In this document: piece by piece, positions 53,036-64,000 of the stretch
Layout: every line of letters begins with the position of its first letter
Position numbering within the stretch: position 1 is the stretch's first letter
DNA from: Alentia gelatinosa
Lineage: Eukaryota; Annelida; Polychaeta; Phyllodocida; Polynoidae
Length of the DNA: 64,000 nucleotides
Direction: 5' to 3'
NCBI GenBank assembly: GCA_950022655.1
Contig: OX465580.1
Span: 127,517,016-127,581,015 of the forward strand
Made by a program: the position numbers and the translations under genes
The notes under the pieces: model-generated
Told to the model about the DNA's origin: nothing
The model's input: the letters and a program-made list of their open reading frames with translations, nothing else
The model's database searches: none

Positions 53036-53104
53036 AAACCACCCTCCTGAAGACCAAACATCACTATGGCATCTTCGCCATCCCGTCGCCTGATTTCTGC
53101 CGAG
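53036..53104 (+). CDS. Candidate internal exon, 69 nt
   Basis: ggatttcttgggcag precedes 69 nt open in one frame (22 full codons, including KHHYGIFAIPSPDFCR) and ending GCCGAG|gtattt. Both borders are phase 1, matching the microexon at 43062-43082 and exon 7041-7104. A three-exon in-frame chain of 21 + 7 + 23 codons results. The intron end upstream is formed by a BFE-12 copy. A minus-strand frame overlaps but has poorer borders. The following 150 bp are GC-rich. The family is not recognised. Confidence 0.32.
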
Positions 53105-53481
53105 GTATTTATATTTGAAAAAGCCTGATGTGTTCGTCTCATTGCCATGGCTGCGCCCGCCAGACCCAATCATGAGAGCTGCTCGGCGGAGGAACATGTT
53201 CTGCTCCTGAATTGCTCAGTGGGACATTCCGGCGCGGCTTTATTTGATTATGGAATTACAAAGTCTCCGGCTTGAGCTCCTTTTGGCGAATCACTGGGAT
53301 TGATTGCATTTTGTAGACGGCAATTGGAATGCATGTTTTTTTTTATAAGTCCCCCCCCCCCACCCTCCTCCTCCAACCGTACCCAACAACCTGTAAGATA
53401 GGGTGTTGAAGGAGAAAGATCTTGTTTGTTTCCCTCTTGTTAAACAAATTGAGTGAGATCGGATGTTTGGATTTAATCACG

Positions 53482-53809
53482 TCTATACATAATAATGACT
53501 GGTTTCAGATACAAGCAGTTGTATGACCCGAGGAGTTGACGTGTGGTAATATCTAAGCGCATACGAGGATATTGCGCAGAGGCAACTGCGAGGAGCATAC
53601 AACCTCTTTTATCTGAAACCAGTCTATGTTGTATTCAACCTTTACCTGACAAGAAGGGTACTGATATTAGTTCATTTAGGTACGCACTATTTTCCCGTAT
53701 GCACCGGGTTTTGCAGCCCGAAGCATACCGCATATCCATATGCCCCGGTTATGTAGATACACGCTGCTCATGTGTTTTCTATGGACACTATGTATTAGGT
53801 GGATAATAA
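53482..53809 (-). mobile_element. BFE-10 bipartite foldback element
   Basis: It starts tctatacataataatgactg. Arms agatacaagcagttgtatg and catacaacctcttttatctg are followed by domain 1 ending tattaggtggataataa. Bases 53810-54810 hold nothing assignable apart from a small hairpin near 53860-53940. Confidence 0.8.
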
Positions 53810-54812
53810 AGTACGATATGTTCCGTGTGTGTTCATACGAACCAGAGCCTTTTGGCACTGGAAGTCATACCACTATAGTGTTACTGTTGGAGAAAAATCT
53901 CCTCCAGTTCTCCATCTCCCTCTTTCTCTTAGTGGTATGCAAGATACAAGAGTCTAGTTTTTTTTCTTCTTTTTTGTTACTATAAAAATGACAATAATTC
54001 AAATTCCCATATTATTGATTTAATTACGAGACGGAGAAAAGACTACTATAGTCCCTGTCACGTACCGAGAAAGGAATTGTAGGAACACGTGAGGTGTTCC
54101 CGGAGGCTGACTGGGATGCAAGTATATTCCGTGCCTTCCACTTTTCTAATTGTGATGGGAAGAACCACGGAAGAGAGTGACCGTGAAAAGGTTTACCACA
54201 CAAAAATGATATGCTCATTTTATGGCTGATGTCATGAACAACATAAAACGCATGGATGTGCCGCATTAAAAAACAATACAGAACTTCCTATCTGCACTTG
54301 GCGTAGTATGATGCCTCCGGAATCATCGCTGTACGTGCCCCATACTACAGAATACCAACCATGCAAGGGCTTGCAGTTCATGCCCATTATTATAAATGAT
54401 AATACCTCTATAGCCGAACGTCTCTGAAATACTAGTGATCGCTCCAATCATCTTTTTTTCCTCTTTTTTGAAAAGCAGCTTCATTTCATTACTTTTTTTT
54501 ACAATCCTTTGACATCCGAGTACATAGGGGTATATGAAGATTTAATTCATAGTTGGTACATGAGAACAAAACTACATTAGAAAAGCTGCGATAATTTTCT
54601 GGCTTTTGTTGCTTTCTACACGGAAATAGTGAAATACATCATCTTAGGTTACGAAGCCAATCTTTGTCCATTTATATCATATTGGGTTATCATCCCATAG
54701 ATCATTAACGATATCTTTCACCACTCAACCACCATCGATAGCGTACGTACATCAACTGCTGTCCGATTCTAGTCCCATCCAAGATCAATTAGAGGACCCT
54801 CCACATTGGGGG

Positions 54813-55440
54813 TGGGGAGTTAGCTCAACGGTTAAGGCACTGGAACTGGAATCCGCAGGTTGTAGGATTTTGTGGGTTCGAGTCCTACTACAGCTTCCCT
54901 TCTTCATCCCCAGCAGTGGTGGATTTACTGTTATATGAAAGGCCAATCCTTCTCATACCATATCTATAAGGTGTTAGAAGTGAAAAACCTCTCACTTTGG
55001 TAATTGTGTAGGGATGAGATTTCTACCTGAATTCATTACATAGATCCGATCACAACCATTGTGGTGTAAAAAAACCTTGAGAAAGTCTGGTAAGAACCTT
55101 TATCCTACCCCTAATATAAAATCCCATAGGCTTAACATTGGGTTTCCGTATGCCACGCTGACTGGCATACAGAGTTTTATATGCCACTAGTGGCATACAG
55201 CATTGTTATCACGTAATATTCCAAAATCGAGGAGATAGGGTAGGATAAAATCAAAACCTGATTCGTTTTAATCTTGGCCACCGCATTCCACTCCTGGAGT
55301 TTTGGCTCCGGACTTCACTCGGCTTCACCTCATGAAGTCACTATGCCAAACTCCAGTCATGGCATACGGTGGCCAAGATTAAAACTCATTAAGTTTTACG
55401 ATAGTTAACTGGACGTTCAATCAATCAAAACAACCAACCA
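54813..55440 (+). mobile_element. SINE-1 split by a BFE-5 insertion
   Basis: The head ggggagttagctcaacggtt...gttcgagtcctact is the clearest tRNA-like head in the window. The body runs to ctggtaagaacc at 55098 and resumes as agttaactggacgttcaatc at 55403, ending in ccaaccaacc repeats. Confidence 0.85.
55099..55402 (+). mobile_element. BFE-5 element nested in SINE-1
   Basis: It runs tttatcctacccctaatata to agttttacgata. The tip is actcggcttcacctcatgaa. Because the host SINE is known from intact copies, this gives exact element ends. Confidence 0.9.
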
Positions 55441-55705
55441 ACCAACCAACCGACCCTCAACAGTGTTAACGGCTAACGGCCTTTTGTGCTAGCCCCTTGG
55501 TAAACTGCATCATGGATGCTGAGCGGTGTTCCTCTAGAGGAAATTAATACAGTCTCAACAATGGCCGCGTTGTGTATAATTGATGGCTTTTTCCACGTAA
55601 CTCGTTGGGACAGACAGCTTTTGGTTACAGCAGGCAGGGTGCAGCGTAGTTATACGTAGTACAATGCTGTGTCCGCTATCACTCCCCACGGACGTTTTCC
55701 TTAAG

Positions 55706-55933
55706 CATGTGATCCACCAAGAGTGAGTTGGGGCCGGACGATGACCATGTGAATGAATTGTGGACGTCGGCCACCCAAATCGCTCATTGGCTCAAATCGG
55801 CTGGGACAATCTGCCTGGTGGATCAGCAAATCGGCCAGAATCGGCCGGACCAGCCCATTGAAAACCCTGTCGCCCATACCGGTGCGGTCGTCGCCTCTGG
55901 CCGGCTCTGAGCGTCGATTTGGTGGATCACATG
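55706..55933. mobile_element. MITE with perfect 15-bp inverted ends
   Basis: catgtgatccaccaa (55706-55720) and ttggtggatcacatg (55919-55933) match exactly. The 228-bp body is GC-rich with tcggccagaatcggccgg-type inner palindromes. No target duplication is visible. Bases 55934-56270 are unassigned. Confidence 0.75.
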
Positions 55934-56274
55934 GACATAGGCAAACTTTGAGAGTCTTTGCGAACCAAACTGGTTCACACAATCACGTTTGTAAAGGAAG
56001 TGTCATGCAATAAAAAACAGTTGAATTCAACAACTTACATCACAGTCTCACATCATATGAGCATCAGATGTTTATTAAATCTTCCTTTGAACTCCTCAAT
56101 GGGGCAGCTCCTCAATCAACCATCCGCCATTTTTAATCCTTGAATTTTGAATTAAGCTGGTTACCAGCGATCATATGAGTTTCAAAGTTTGTCTATGACT
56201 CCAAGTCTGACTCTAGTGAGGAACGAGCAGAGTCGCATTATGTCTGACTAAGTGCAGCGCAGTAGATGTGACCA

Positions 56275-56881
56275 GGGACCTGTTTCACTAGTCTTGTGAC
56301 ATGTCTGTGACACCATACATACATTGGGGTTGTCTAGTTTAGTGACAACACATTTAGCTGCCCTTACAAAAAAAGACAGACCCCAAACATAAGAATTAGA
56401 CAAATCTACACATCATGGACCTGTTTCACTAGTTGCGTGACAAAAGTGTTAGACAGACATGAAAAGTGGCACCAACAGTGCAAGCAAGAACAGACAAAAT
56501 GAAGTCTAATGTCTAGTTCTTATGAAACCGGACATACCATCTAGACTTGTAACCCCAAGGTTGTAGGACTTTGTGGGTTCGAGTCCCACCCCCAGCAGTG
56601 GTAGATTTACTGCTATATCAAAGGCCAATCCTTCTCATACCACGTCTATGTGGTGTGGGAAGTAAAAGAACTCTCACCTCGGTAAATTTGTAGGGGTGAG
56701 ATTTCTACCTAAATTCATTACATAGATTCGATCACCACCCTCGTGGTGTAAAAGAACCTTGAGAAAGTCTGGAAAGGACCTATAATGGTTGACTGGACGT
56801 AAAATCAAACCGACGAACAAAACAAACAAAACTATCTAGACGCCATCTAGACATGTCACGAAACTAGTGAAACAGGTCCCT
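56275..56881. mobile_element. Composite element with GGGACCTGTTTCACTAGT ends
   Basis: The left end gggacctgtttcactagtct and right end actagtgaaacaggtccct are inverted. A third, direct copy lies at 56416. The core has been expanded by a SINE (56549-56832). Confidence 0.7.
56549..56832 (+). mobile_element. 5'-truncated SINE-1 with 8-bp target duplication
   Basis: It starts in the anticodon region (ttgtaaccccaaggttgtag). The tail ends aaacaaacaaaact. ATCTAGAC flanks both sides, consistent with target-primed insertion. Confidence 0.75.
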
Positions 56882-56882
56882 G

Positions 56883-57796
56883 GTGGTGGCTCATGTATGC
56901 AGTATGATCACCAGGCCCAAAGCTATTGACAGATCAAACATATGTATCGCAGGGGTCAAGGGCGTGACAAGTGATTGGTCGATATTCTCCTCTTCTCGAC
57001 ACCCAGACCTTGATATTCTAGTGTTTATTTCTATACCAGTCTACAATGTCATAACACCTGATTCCAGCCACCGTGGTTGGAATAGTGGGATGTTCTGCTA
57101 CAAGCAGTATCATTATTATATATATTTTTCTTTATTAAGATTTTTTTCTTGGTTTTTCCTTTTTTTCTCTGCGGAGAGCTATGGAAAAAATATTTTTCGA
57201 CATAGATTGGACTTTGGTCTTCAGTCCTTCTCTTTATACGGAATTAAAAAAATATTTATTATATATCTATGCTAGTAAGTCACACAGATATTGGTATTAT
57301 TGTCATACCACAGCCTCTGGAACGTGATTTGAGATTGTCATGTTTTGGCAAGCATTTCAATATTCATTTCAATTTGGAAGTGTATGATAAAAGTAAAACA
57401 TATTTACCTTGTCGGGAAGTCCCCTCGTGCCTTGTTTCTTCCAATACAAATATTAAGCTCGCTCATCGAGCTCGTTTGGTATTCATATCGAAAGAAACGC
57501 AGTAGGTGGGGACGTCCCAACAATGGGAACACGTTTTACTATATTACCTTTTCCCCATACAACAAGTTAAAATGGATGATAATGCCAATAATGAAATTTC
57601 GTCTCGCATGCTGTGGTTATCGCTATCTGGCTGTATTCCCATTTTAGAGACACTTGTAGAGAAGGGTCAGTGGAAGTCAATCGTTATTGCGCTATGTAGG
57701 GATGACTTAAGCCTCGGTGGTCGAGAGGTTACCCTATTGGTTTGTAGATTCAGTGACCCGCCTCCGAATAGACTGCATTTTGGCATTGTCCTCTGA
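56883..57796 (+). other. Three staggered open frames, unresolved
   Basis: Frame one is open 56883-57275 (130 codons). Frame two carries an ATG at 57181 after a long pyrimidine tract and reads MEKIFFDIDWTLVF before stopping at 57327. Frame three is open 57269-57796 except for one TAG at 57503. The FDIDWTL phrase resembles motif I of HAD phosphatases (DxDxT), but no second motif follows. This could be a decayed gene or chance in AT-rich DNA. Confidence 0.2.
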
Positions 57797-57958
57797 TTTG
57801 TACAGTTAAGAGCTAGCGGTCGATGTGTAGACAGCTCAATATGTATTGTGATTGCATGTAGGCAAGTGACCAGTCACCAACCTTGTACCATTGGGCCATA
57901 ACAGCAAGCTACATGGTATATTTAAGCTGAAAGTGGAAGGCTGAAGTGGTGGTTATAC

Positions 57959-58289
57959 ATACACAATGTCGACTGGTTTCAGATACAAGCGGCCGTATGC
58001 TCCGAGGAGTTGGCGCGCAGTAATATCCGAGTGTGTGAGGATATTGCCTACCGACTCTGAGGAGCATACGACTGCTTTTATCTGAAACCAGTCTATATTG
58101 TATTTATTATCTACCCTTGCTGGACAAGTTGCATGTCGATATCAGTTATAGTTAGGCACTATTTTCCCTCACGGACTATTTTTTCGTATGCGCCACCCGG
58201 AGCATACAACATATCCGTATGCGCCGGGTATGTCCATACATACTGCCTATGTGTTTTCTATGGACACTTTGTATTAGGTGGATAATAAA
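57959..58289 (-). mobile_element. BFE-10 bipartite foldback element
   Basis: It starts tacacaatgtcgactggttt. Arms acaagcggccgtatgctccg and aggagcatacgactgctttt are followed by domain 1 ending tattaggtggataata. Bases 58290-58835 hold no assignable feature. Confidence 0.8.
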
Positions 58290-58839
58290 ACTGGATATAC
58301 CACGGCAAATTCATCGTGTTGGTGGAACCAGCCCTTAACACAGCGACCTAAGATGTATTGTGTTCTGTTCCCTGTTAATCAGGTCACTTCCCCTTTATGC
58401 TAGTCACCCACGCTGCAGTGATAGTCCGGCATTCAGAGGAGGGCCAACACAACACAGTCCTCTCTAGCGGCCTTCCTTTTATATTCATTGCCATTAGGGA
58501 ATGCTGCTTTTATTGTGGAAGACCAGCAAGAAAAAACATCCCTCTAAGGAGGACTGGCGACTGGCAAGAGTAAGATGGGGAGAACTGTATTCGTTACCCC
58601 ACTAGGATTCCCAGGGTGTACAGCTCTAGAGTAGGTTTCCAGCTTATCAACAGCATCGCTGTAAACTGTATGTGCGACTTATTGGCTAAGTAGTGAAACA
58701 AAGTTTCCCCCATAGAAATCGCGGGGATATTGCTCATTGATGATGTGGAGAGATATCTCAATGGCTGGCATTTTCAATTTGTCCCCTGAGTGAGGTATTA
58801 AGGTTGACATGTGTCCAGATATAGTGTATAGATAAGCCG

Positions 58840-59290
58840 GGAACCCACTGCTTGTGATATGCCCCCGACATGGCTACGACATAGCTATGAATTGAAATCA
58901 CTGGCTCATGGTATTTTTCTGAATGTTGAAAAATTTGGTTTTATAGAATGTCAGAGTACGAAGCTAATTACTGCATTGTTGCTGTGTTGGAATGTCGAAA
59001 CATTCTGTGTAGTGTATCTGAATGCTTGTCACAGTATGCAGGTAGCTCAGTGGGTTCATGGCCTTAGGCTGGGCACCCACTGGTTACGACACACTCTGAT
59101 ATGGCTACGGCATGGCTACAAATCAAAATTCATGCATCGTAGAAGTGTCGGAATTTTTAAAAATTGTGTCGTACTGTATCAGAGTACGACACTAAATTCC
59201 CACATTGTAGCCATAGGGAAAGGATGAACATTTTGTGTCGTAGTGTGTCGGGACCGTGTCGGGACACTTGTCGTAGTGTGTCGGGAGCTC
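58840..59290 (+). repeat. Two direct copies, about 237 bp apart
   Basis: Both begin ggcacccact or gaacccact and contain catggctac(g/a)aca or the equivalent, atgaat/atcaaaat, gtgtcg(t)a and a gctcagtg(a/g)gttca end. gtgtcg-rich ends suggest MITE copies. Confidence 0.55.
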
Positions 59291-59644
59291 AGTGAGTTCA
59301 GGCCTTTACGATATACACGGTGTGACTTTATATATAATAAAAAAAAACAATATGTAAACCTGGACAAACATAAATGGCCTCGTAAATATCGTACACCCAC
59401 TTGTAACGCTAACCCAGTTAAAGGACATGGTGTCAGAAGCGTGGCTTAAATGAGGGGTGGCAGGAAAATGGACTCGGCTTTTATACCCGCCTCCCGACCT
59501 CTCATCCCACTGGCTCTGGGGCTGGGATGACCTTGACCATGACCTTGACCCCGCGGCATGTGGTGAGCTGCTCAGTGCCACTAGAGGGTGCAGTTCGCTG
59601 TAGGCGACCACAATGCTCGTTGGGAGACAATGAGAGGTAGACTT

Positions 59645-60155
59645 GCTCAAGTCTTTGATTATGGACATTCATTAAATGATTAAAGAAAATCGGAATACAA
59701 TTCATTATCGCATGTGTCCTTCTCTGACTGGCCCATGAATCAAAGACTTGTCCACTCTGACCAGAATCTCCTGTTTATGACCCCAAGCCACTCCCTGTAA
59801 CCCTATACCTCCCTCTACCCCTCCCCCCTACCCTCCTCCAGTTCCCTGGCCGCCTATGTTGTCATAGCAATATATTTCGCCTAATCCTGACCAAGTCTCG
59901 ATTGAGATCAAAGTGAGATCGAAACAGGTATACTTATTGTATCGGCTTATTGCCCAGAAGAACTCCTTATGGAGAAAGGTCAATAAAATTTAAAAAAAAA
60001 AAAGATGGTATCAATCTCCCAGCAGATATCCCGACCAGTAGCCAGACCTCTGCTTGGGGAGTGTGGCGCAAAATCGCGCCAGTCTACACGGCCGATTACG
60101 GATGAGACCAGTCCCTGTGTCACTCAGAAGGGGTGGAGGGGTAGGACACAGGGAC
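59645..60155 (-). mobile_element. Family T repeat with nested poly(A) insert
   Basis: It is the complement of 22735-23385. At 59937-60003 it holds a short insert ending ggtcaataaaatttaaaaaa plus further A, flanked by ggtat on both sides. This is a 5'-truncated retroposed fragment. Bases 60156-60570 hold nothing assignable. Confidence 0.65.
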
Positions 60156-60571
60156 TGAGGCCAGTCTAAATGAGAGGGTGCAGGGAGGCTTGCGTTTACA
60201 CTCTGCGCACCACTTGACCTGTTGAGCGCCATCGATTTTATCATGGCAGACTGACTTCACCCGGTCCTCAGATCCCTGGATGTTGCCACCGATCCGTCAC
60301 ACTGCCGTCCTTGGAAAGTACTTAAAGCCTCATGGCTCACCAGTAATTAATGATAAACGCTTAGAAGTGGTTCTGTCTTTTGTGTGCTCTTGTTGATTCG
60401 TATTGCTGTTATAACGCAAGGCGCTAGATGTGCATGATAGGGAGTGATGCTACCTTCAAATGGAAATCTTCCAACCTCAAGTATTTGGTTTATAACCTAA
60501 GGAAGACTGCAGGGAAGGGGGCCACGTAATGCTAATGTGTAGTGGGTTTAGGACCTCGCTTACTTGTTCTA

Positions 60572-60942
60572 TTATCCATGGTATACAAAGTACCCTTTGA
60601 GAATGTATGGGACTCCTTCCCATTATTCAAAAACTGTCAGATACCATAACCATGGTCTACAGATTCATAACCGTGGTATACAGCCTCAAAGCCATAGTAT
60701 ATGGAAAAATAATGTAGAGCTAAAATACAGTCCCTAGTGATAGGCTCTTTAATGTGGCATTTCCAGGGTTTGGACAGGATGGATGATAAATATAACAAGT
60801 ACGATGATTTTGTAGATAGGAGGCTCTGTAAACCACTCGAGGTTGACATCGTAATTCGCGCGCTGACGCTCGTGTATTACTACGCGTCAACCCCTCGTGG
60901 TTTACAGCCGCCTGTCCACGAAACCATTGATTATTGTCTATA
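60572..60942 (+). mobile_element. BFE-11 bipartite foldback element
   Basis: It runs ttatccatggtatacaaag to gattattgtcta. Arms gtagataggaggctctgtaa and tttacagccgcctgtccac surround tip cgcgctgacgctcgtg. Confidence 0.8.
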
Positions 60943-61021
60943 TCTTGTATCATTCTCTCCAGGTCCTGTAGAAGCGATCTCGCCTTTCATAACCCGAGTG
61001 GATAGGAATAAGAAAGAAATA

Positions 61022-61290
61022 GATGAGTTTCCCTGTTTGCTATCGGGTTTGGAGCGTGGAGTATCACAAATGAGGCGATAGCCGAGGGAATAATCCAAAG
61101 CGCTCCAAACGAGATGGCCAACGGGGACTCTGACAAAACACGATTATGTTTCTGATTTTATCTTTGCTATGAACTAGCTATCTGTTTATTGCCCATTGAG
61201 TATACATGTGCTACCGTACTCGCAAGCCTGTTGAGTATGAGTTCCTAATGTTAAGCCTATGGACGTTTATACCAGGCTTAGATAATAGCA
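61022..61290 (-). mobile_element. BFE-6 bipartite foldback element
   Basis: Hairpin arms ggtttggagcgtgg and gcgctccaaacgagatgg surround tip aatgaggcgatagccgaggg. Domain 1 closes with gttaagcctatgg and ataccaggcttagata. Confidence 0.75.
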
Positions 61291-61379
61291 AAGTACGCGT
61301 TAAAACGATACAGAACCAAAGGGAATCCACCTACGTTATAAAGCGTTAACTCAAAGACCATCAAGTGTGTAGTACGTTT

Positions 61380-61795
61380 TACTATATACCCATGCCGTAT
61401 TTACTGTAAATACGTACCGATTTGACAGATAACGTAAAAATACTGTACGGACCACTGGTCCGTACACTAAAATACGGACCACCTTGCCAAACACGTTTAT
61501 TAACATATCGGTTGTTAGAAATTAAATTAATGATTTTTTTTATAATTTTGGGTATATAGTAAATATATAACGTCCAACCATGTTTGTACAAGTCACAGAA
61601 CTCGATGATAATGTACGGTTTGTACGGAACTCGGCATAAATGCCTCGTTCCGTACAAACCGTACTTATATAAAACGTCCTGACCATGCTACGGTATTTAC
61701 GGTAAATACGGCATGGGTATATAGTAAATAACCATCTCGTTCTGTGTCTTGTACAGCATGGTCAGGACGTTCTATATAAGTATTCATTTGTCTAA
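61380..61795 (+). mobile_element. BFE-13 element with duplicated hairpin base
   Basis: Domain 1 runs tttactatatacccatgccg to gggtatatagtaaatat. Arms catgtttgtacaagtcacag and ctgtgtcttgtacagcatgg surround tip aactcggcataaatgcctcg. About 70 bp of domain-1-like sequence is inserted in the second arm. Bases 61796-62390 hold nothing assignable. Confidence 0.7.
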
Positions 61796-62394
61796 AATAC
61801 CACACATAAAACCTGACCTTCATCCTCTTCTGGCAGAAGCTTGCTGATGAATCTTCTCATTCAATGACGCCACCTAGGAAGGTGGGGGCGGGCTGCGGTA
61901 TTTATGCCAATGCAGCAGCAAAGGTCATTTCACGGCGAGATCAAATACCGCCCTGTAAATAGATGTTTTGCATGTAATGTAGGTAATCAATGTCCCTCTC
62001 CTTGGAGTATGTACCTTCAGCCAAGGATTCAAGCCATAGATGTTCTGAAATGGTACTAAGAGAAAACGTAGTTATTGAGTTCGTAGAGATTGCCGTTCAG
62101 GGTCTGTTGTGCCATGAAATACGTCCTGATGCGAAAGGCGGAGGGAGGTATTTTATGAAACAGGAGGCCGAGAACGGTATTACTTAGGGTTCACTCAATA
62201 CGTTTTCTTATAATTATACACCTAGAAAACCCAAGAAAAATGTTATTTTATGTAAATGTGAATTTCACTACGAGCACAGTGCCGAACGTCTACTACGTTT
62301 CAGTAAGCCTAAATATTATTCATACTACACCCCAACAGTAGGTAGTATTTCGTAGACATTCGGGCGGAGTTGTATAATGATATGTCTGTTGCAT

Positions 62395-62565
62395 TGGGTT
62401 TATCGTTCTCATACCATGTCTATGTGGTATGGAAACTAAAAGACCTCTCACCTCGGTAAAAGTGTAGGGATGAGATTTCTACCTAAATTCATCTCCTAGA
62501 TTCGATAACCATCAAACCCAAAGTAAGTCTTAGAGAACATATCGGACGTTAAACTACCGAAACAA
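62395..62565 (+). mobile_element. SINE-1 3' fragment
   Basis: It contains ataccatgtctatgtggtat, acctctcacctcggtaaaag and agggatgagatttctaccta, ending acgttaaactaccg. Confidence 0.7.
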
Positions 62566-62606
62566 TAACAACCAAACATATATCACGTTCACAGTAGACG
62601 TATATG

Positions 62607-62932
62607 TACACAATATTGACTGCTTTCAGGTACAAACGGCCATATGCTCCGAGGAGTTGACGCGTAGTAATGCGAGGATATTGCGTAGAGTCAACTCCGA
62701 GGAGCAAACAACCGCTTTTATCTGAAACCAGTCTATATTGTATTTATCATCCACCTTTTCTGGACAATTGGCATGTCGATATCAGTTTTTTTTAGTTATG
62801 CGCTATTTTTCCGTACGCACTATTTTTCCGTATGCGCTATCCAGAGCATACAACATATCCGTATGCGCCGAGTATGTCCATACACACTCCCTAAATGTTC
62901 TCTACGGAAACCTTGTATTAGGTGGATAATAA
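62607..62932 (-). mobile_element. BFE-10 bipartite foldback element
   Basis: It starts tacacaatattgactgcttt. Arms acaaacggccatatgctccg and aggagcaaacaaccgctttt are followed by domain 1 ending tattaggtggataata. Bases 62933-63276 hold nothing assignable. Confidence 0.8.
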
Positions 62933-63276
62933 ACTGCAGTATTTAGTTGTGAGTGTACGTCTGCAGTGATATGAACTGGAATGAGACGGGAGGGTAGATG
63001 ATAAATGCACAATGACATCAACATAAGCCGCCATTAGTGAGGGCTCGTGTACTCATTACCGGCGGGCATCTTATAGCTATTTGACTGTTCATCAGCGTTA
63101 AGCTCCAGCATAGGCGTTTGGTAATTAATTTGAGTTCTAATTACTGCCCATCAGAAGACAACAGTCAGCATATAACATCCATTCACGTCCGGAGTCGGTA
63201 TGGTTAGCAACAGCCATGTTCTATTATACACTTGGCTTGTGAGTCCTATACTTACTGACCCTATGATCAATAATCA

Positions 63277-63805
63277 TATAGAATGACCTGACCATGCTGT
63301 GCAAGCTACAAATGAAATGAGGATTTTTGTATGGAACGAGGCGTTTATGCTGAGTTCCGTACAAACCGTAAATCATCATCGAGTTTTCAAGCTTTTCAAA
63401 CAAGGTTATATATTTACTATAAACCTGAAATCAATAAGATAATCAACTTGATTTAGCCTGTCAACTAATGTTTAGTCGACTCGTACGGAACACTGTTCCG
63501 TACGGTGTATTTACGTTACGGCGAAACGGTGCATATTTACAGTATATACGACAATCGTACATGGTTAATAGTTATATAGAACGTCCTGACCATCCTCGAT
63601 GCTAATTTACCGTTTGTACGGAACTCGGCATAAACGCCGCGGTCCGTACAAACGGTAAATTAGCATCTCGTTCTGTGACTTGTACAAGCATGGTTGAACG
63701 TTATATATTTACTATATACCCGAAATTTAAAAAAATCAATTTAATTTTTCTTAACAACCAAAACCAGTATTTACAGTATATACGGCATGGTTATATAGTA
63801 ATGAA
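63277..63805 (-). mobile_element. BFE-13 tandem pair
   Basis: Two copies are in the same orientation. The first hairpin is 63285-63410 (tip gaggcgtttatgctgagttc), then a domain 1. The second hairpin is at 63575-63700 (acggtaaattagcatc arms, tip aactcggcataaacgccgcg), then the start of another domain 1. Bases 63806-64000 hold nothing recognisable. Confidence 0.7.
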
Positions 63806-64000
63806 CAATTCATATTCCACAGTGGTAAAAAAGATATGATGTAAAGCCCAGTGTGATATGTACGGCCCGCTTTGCACAATGTATAGATCTACACCATGGC
63901 TGGACCAGAGAAAATAGACCCGGTATTTAATCTGAAATACAGATGCTAGATGAATTTTCTCAGAATATGCGCCAGCTGTTGTACCTATTTTTCAGGTGAC

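Noticed and set aside
54813..54900. Functional tRNA gene
   Set aside because: The head resembles a tRNA, but it is followed by the SINE body and recurs with it; arms do not pair cleanly.
1..64000. BFEs as Helitrons
   Set aside because: They lack TC and CTRR ends; the hairpin is far longer than the short 3' Helitron hairpin, and insertion is at TA rather than between A and T without duplication.

Overview
This looks like nuclear DNA from an animal, most likely a marine invertebrate; I cannot name the phylum from sequence alone. The evidence is: no long open frames; introns with GT-AG borders; GC-rich, CpG-retaining islands in an otherwise AT-leaning background; tRNA-headed SINEs; piggyBac-like inserts flanked by TTAA; (AT)n microsatellites; and a short interstitial array of TTAGGG units. 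Nothing suggests bacteria, an organelle or an intact virus. No complete gene can be read and no transposase or reverse transcriptase is intact.

Layout. 1-4.7 kb is repeats with two possible minus-strand exons. 4.8-7.1 kb holds an 83-bp minisatellite, a GC-rich island, a 72-bp minisatellite and a second GC-rich island. The second island ends in a good candidate first coding exon (7041-7104, plus strand). 7.2-25.7 kb is dense with short foldback elements, several nested or tandemly expanded, with scattered exon candidates (best: 13442-13618, minus). 25.7-38.7 kb alternates repeats with unique, partly promoter-like DNA and exon candidates at 36.3, 37.1 and 38.5 kb. 38.8-53 kb is again repeat-rich. 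It contains a 21-nt microexon candidate (43062-43082), a minus-strand two-exon fragment split by a piggyBac-like insert (43.4-44.4 kb), telomere-like repeats and candidate exons at 50.8 and 53.0 kb. 53-64 kb is repeats, SINEs and unassigned DNA.

The dominant component is a set of about 45 elements in some 14 families that share one architecture, which I call bipartite foldback elements (BFE). Each is about 250-350 bp. Domain 1 is closed by its own inverted repeat, typically TTATC(C/T)(T/C)ACCCC at one end and GGGGT(A/G)(A/G)GATAA at the other, and usually carries CCATAG(A/G)CTTAACATT. Domain 2 is a long hairpin of 45-65 bp arms. Stems differ completely between families. In most families the hairpin tip is nevertheless a variant of CTCGGCTTCGCCTCGTGAA. 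Two nested insertions (one in a SINE, one in another BFE) show these are mobile and suggest a TA target duplication. BFE families are numbered 1-14 here for reference only.

How genes relate: exons 7041-7104, 43062-43082 and 53036-53104 on the plus strand all have phase-1 borders and could be spliced in frame, giving one gene with introns of tens of kilobases made mostly of transposon debris. Minus-strand candidates would lie inside its introns or belong to other genes. All exon calls rest on open frames and splice-site appearance only. I saw many equally 'protein-like' open frames on both strands, so most single-exon calls should be treated as hypotheses.
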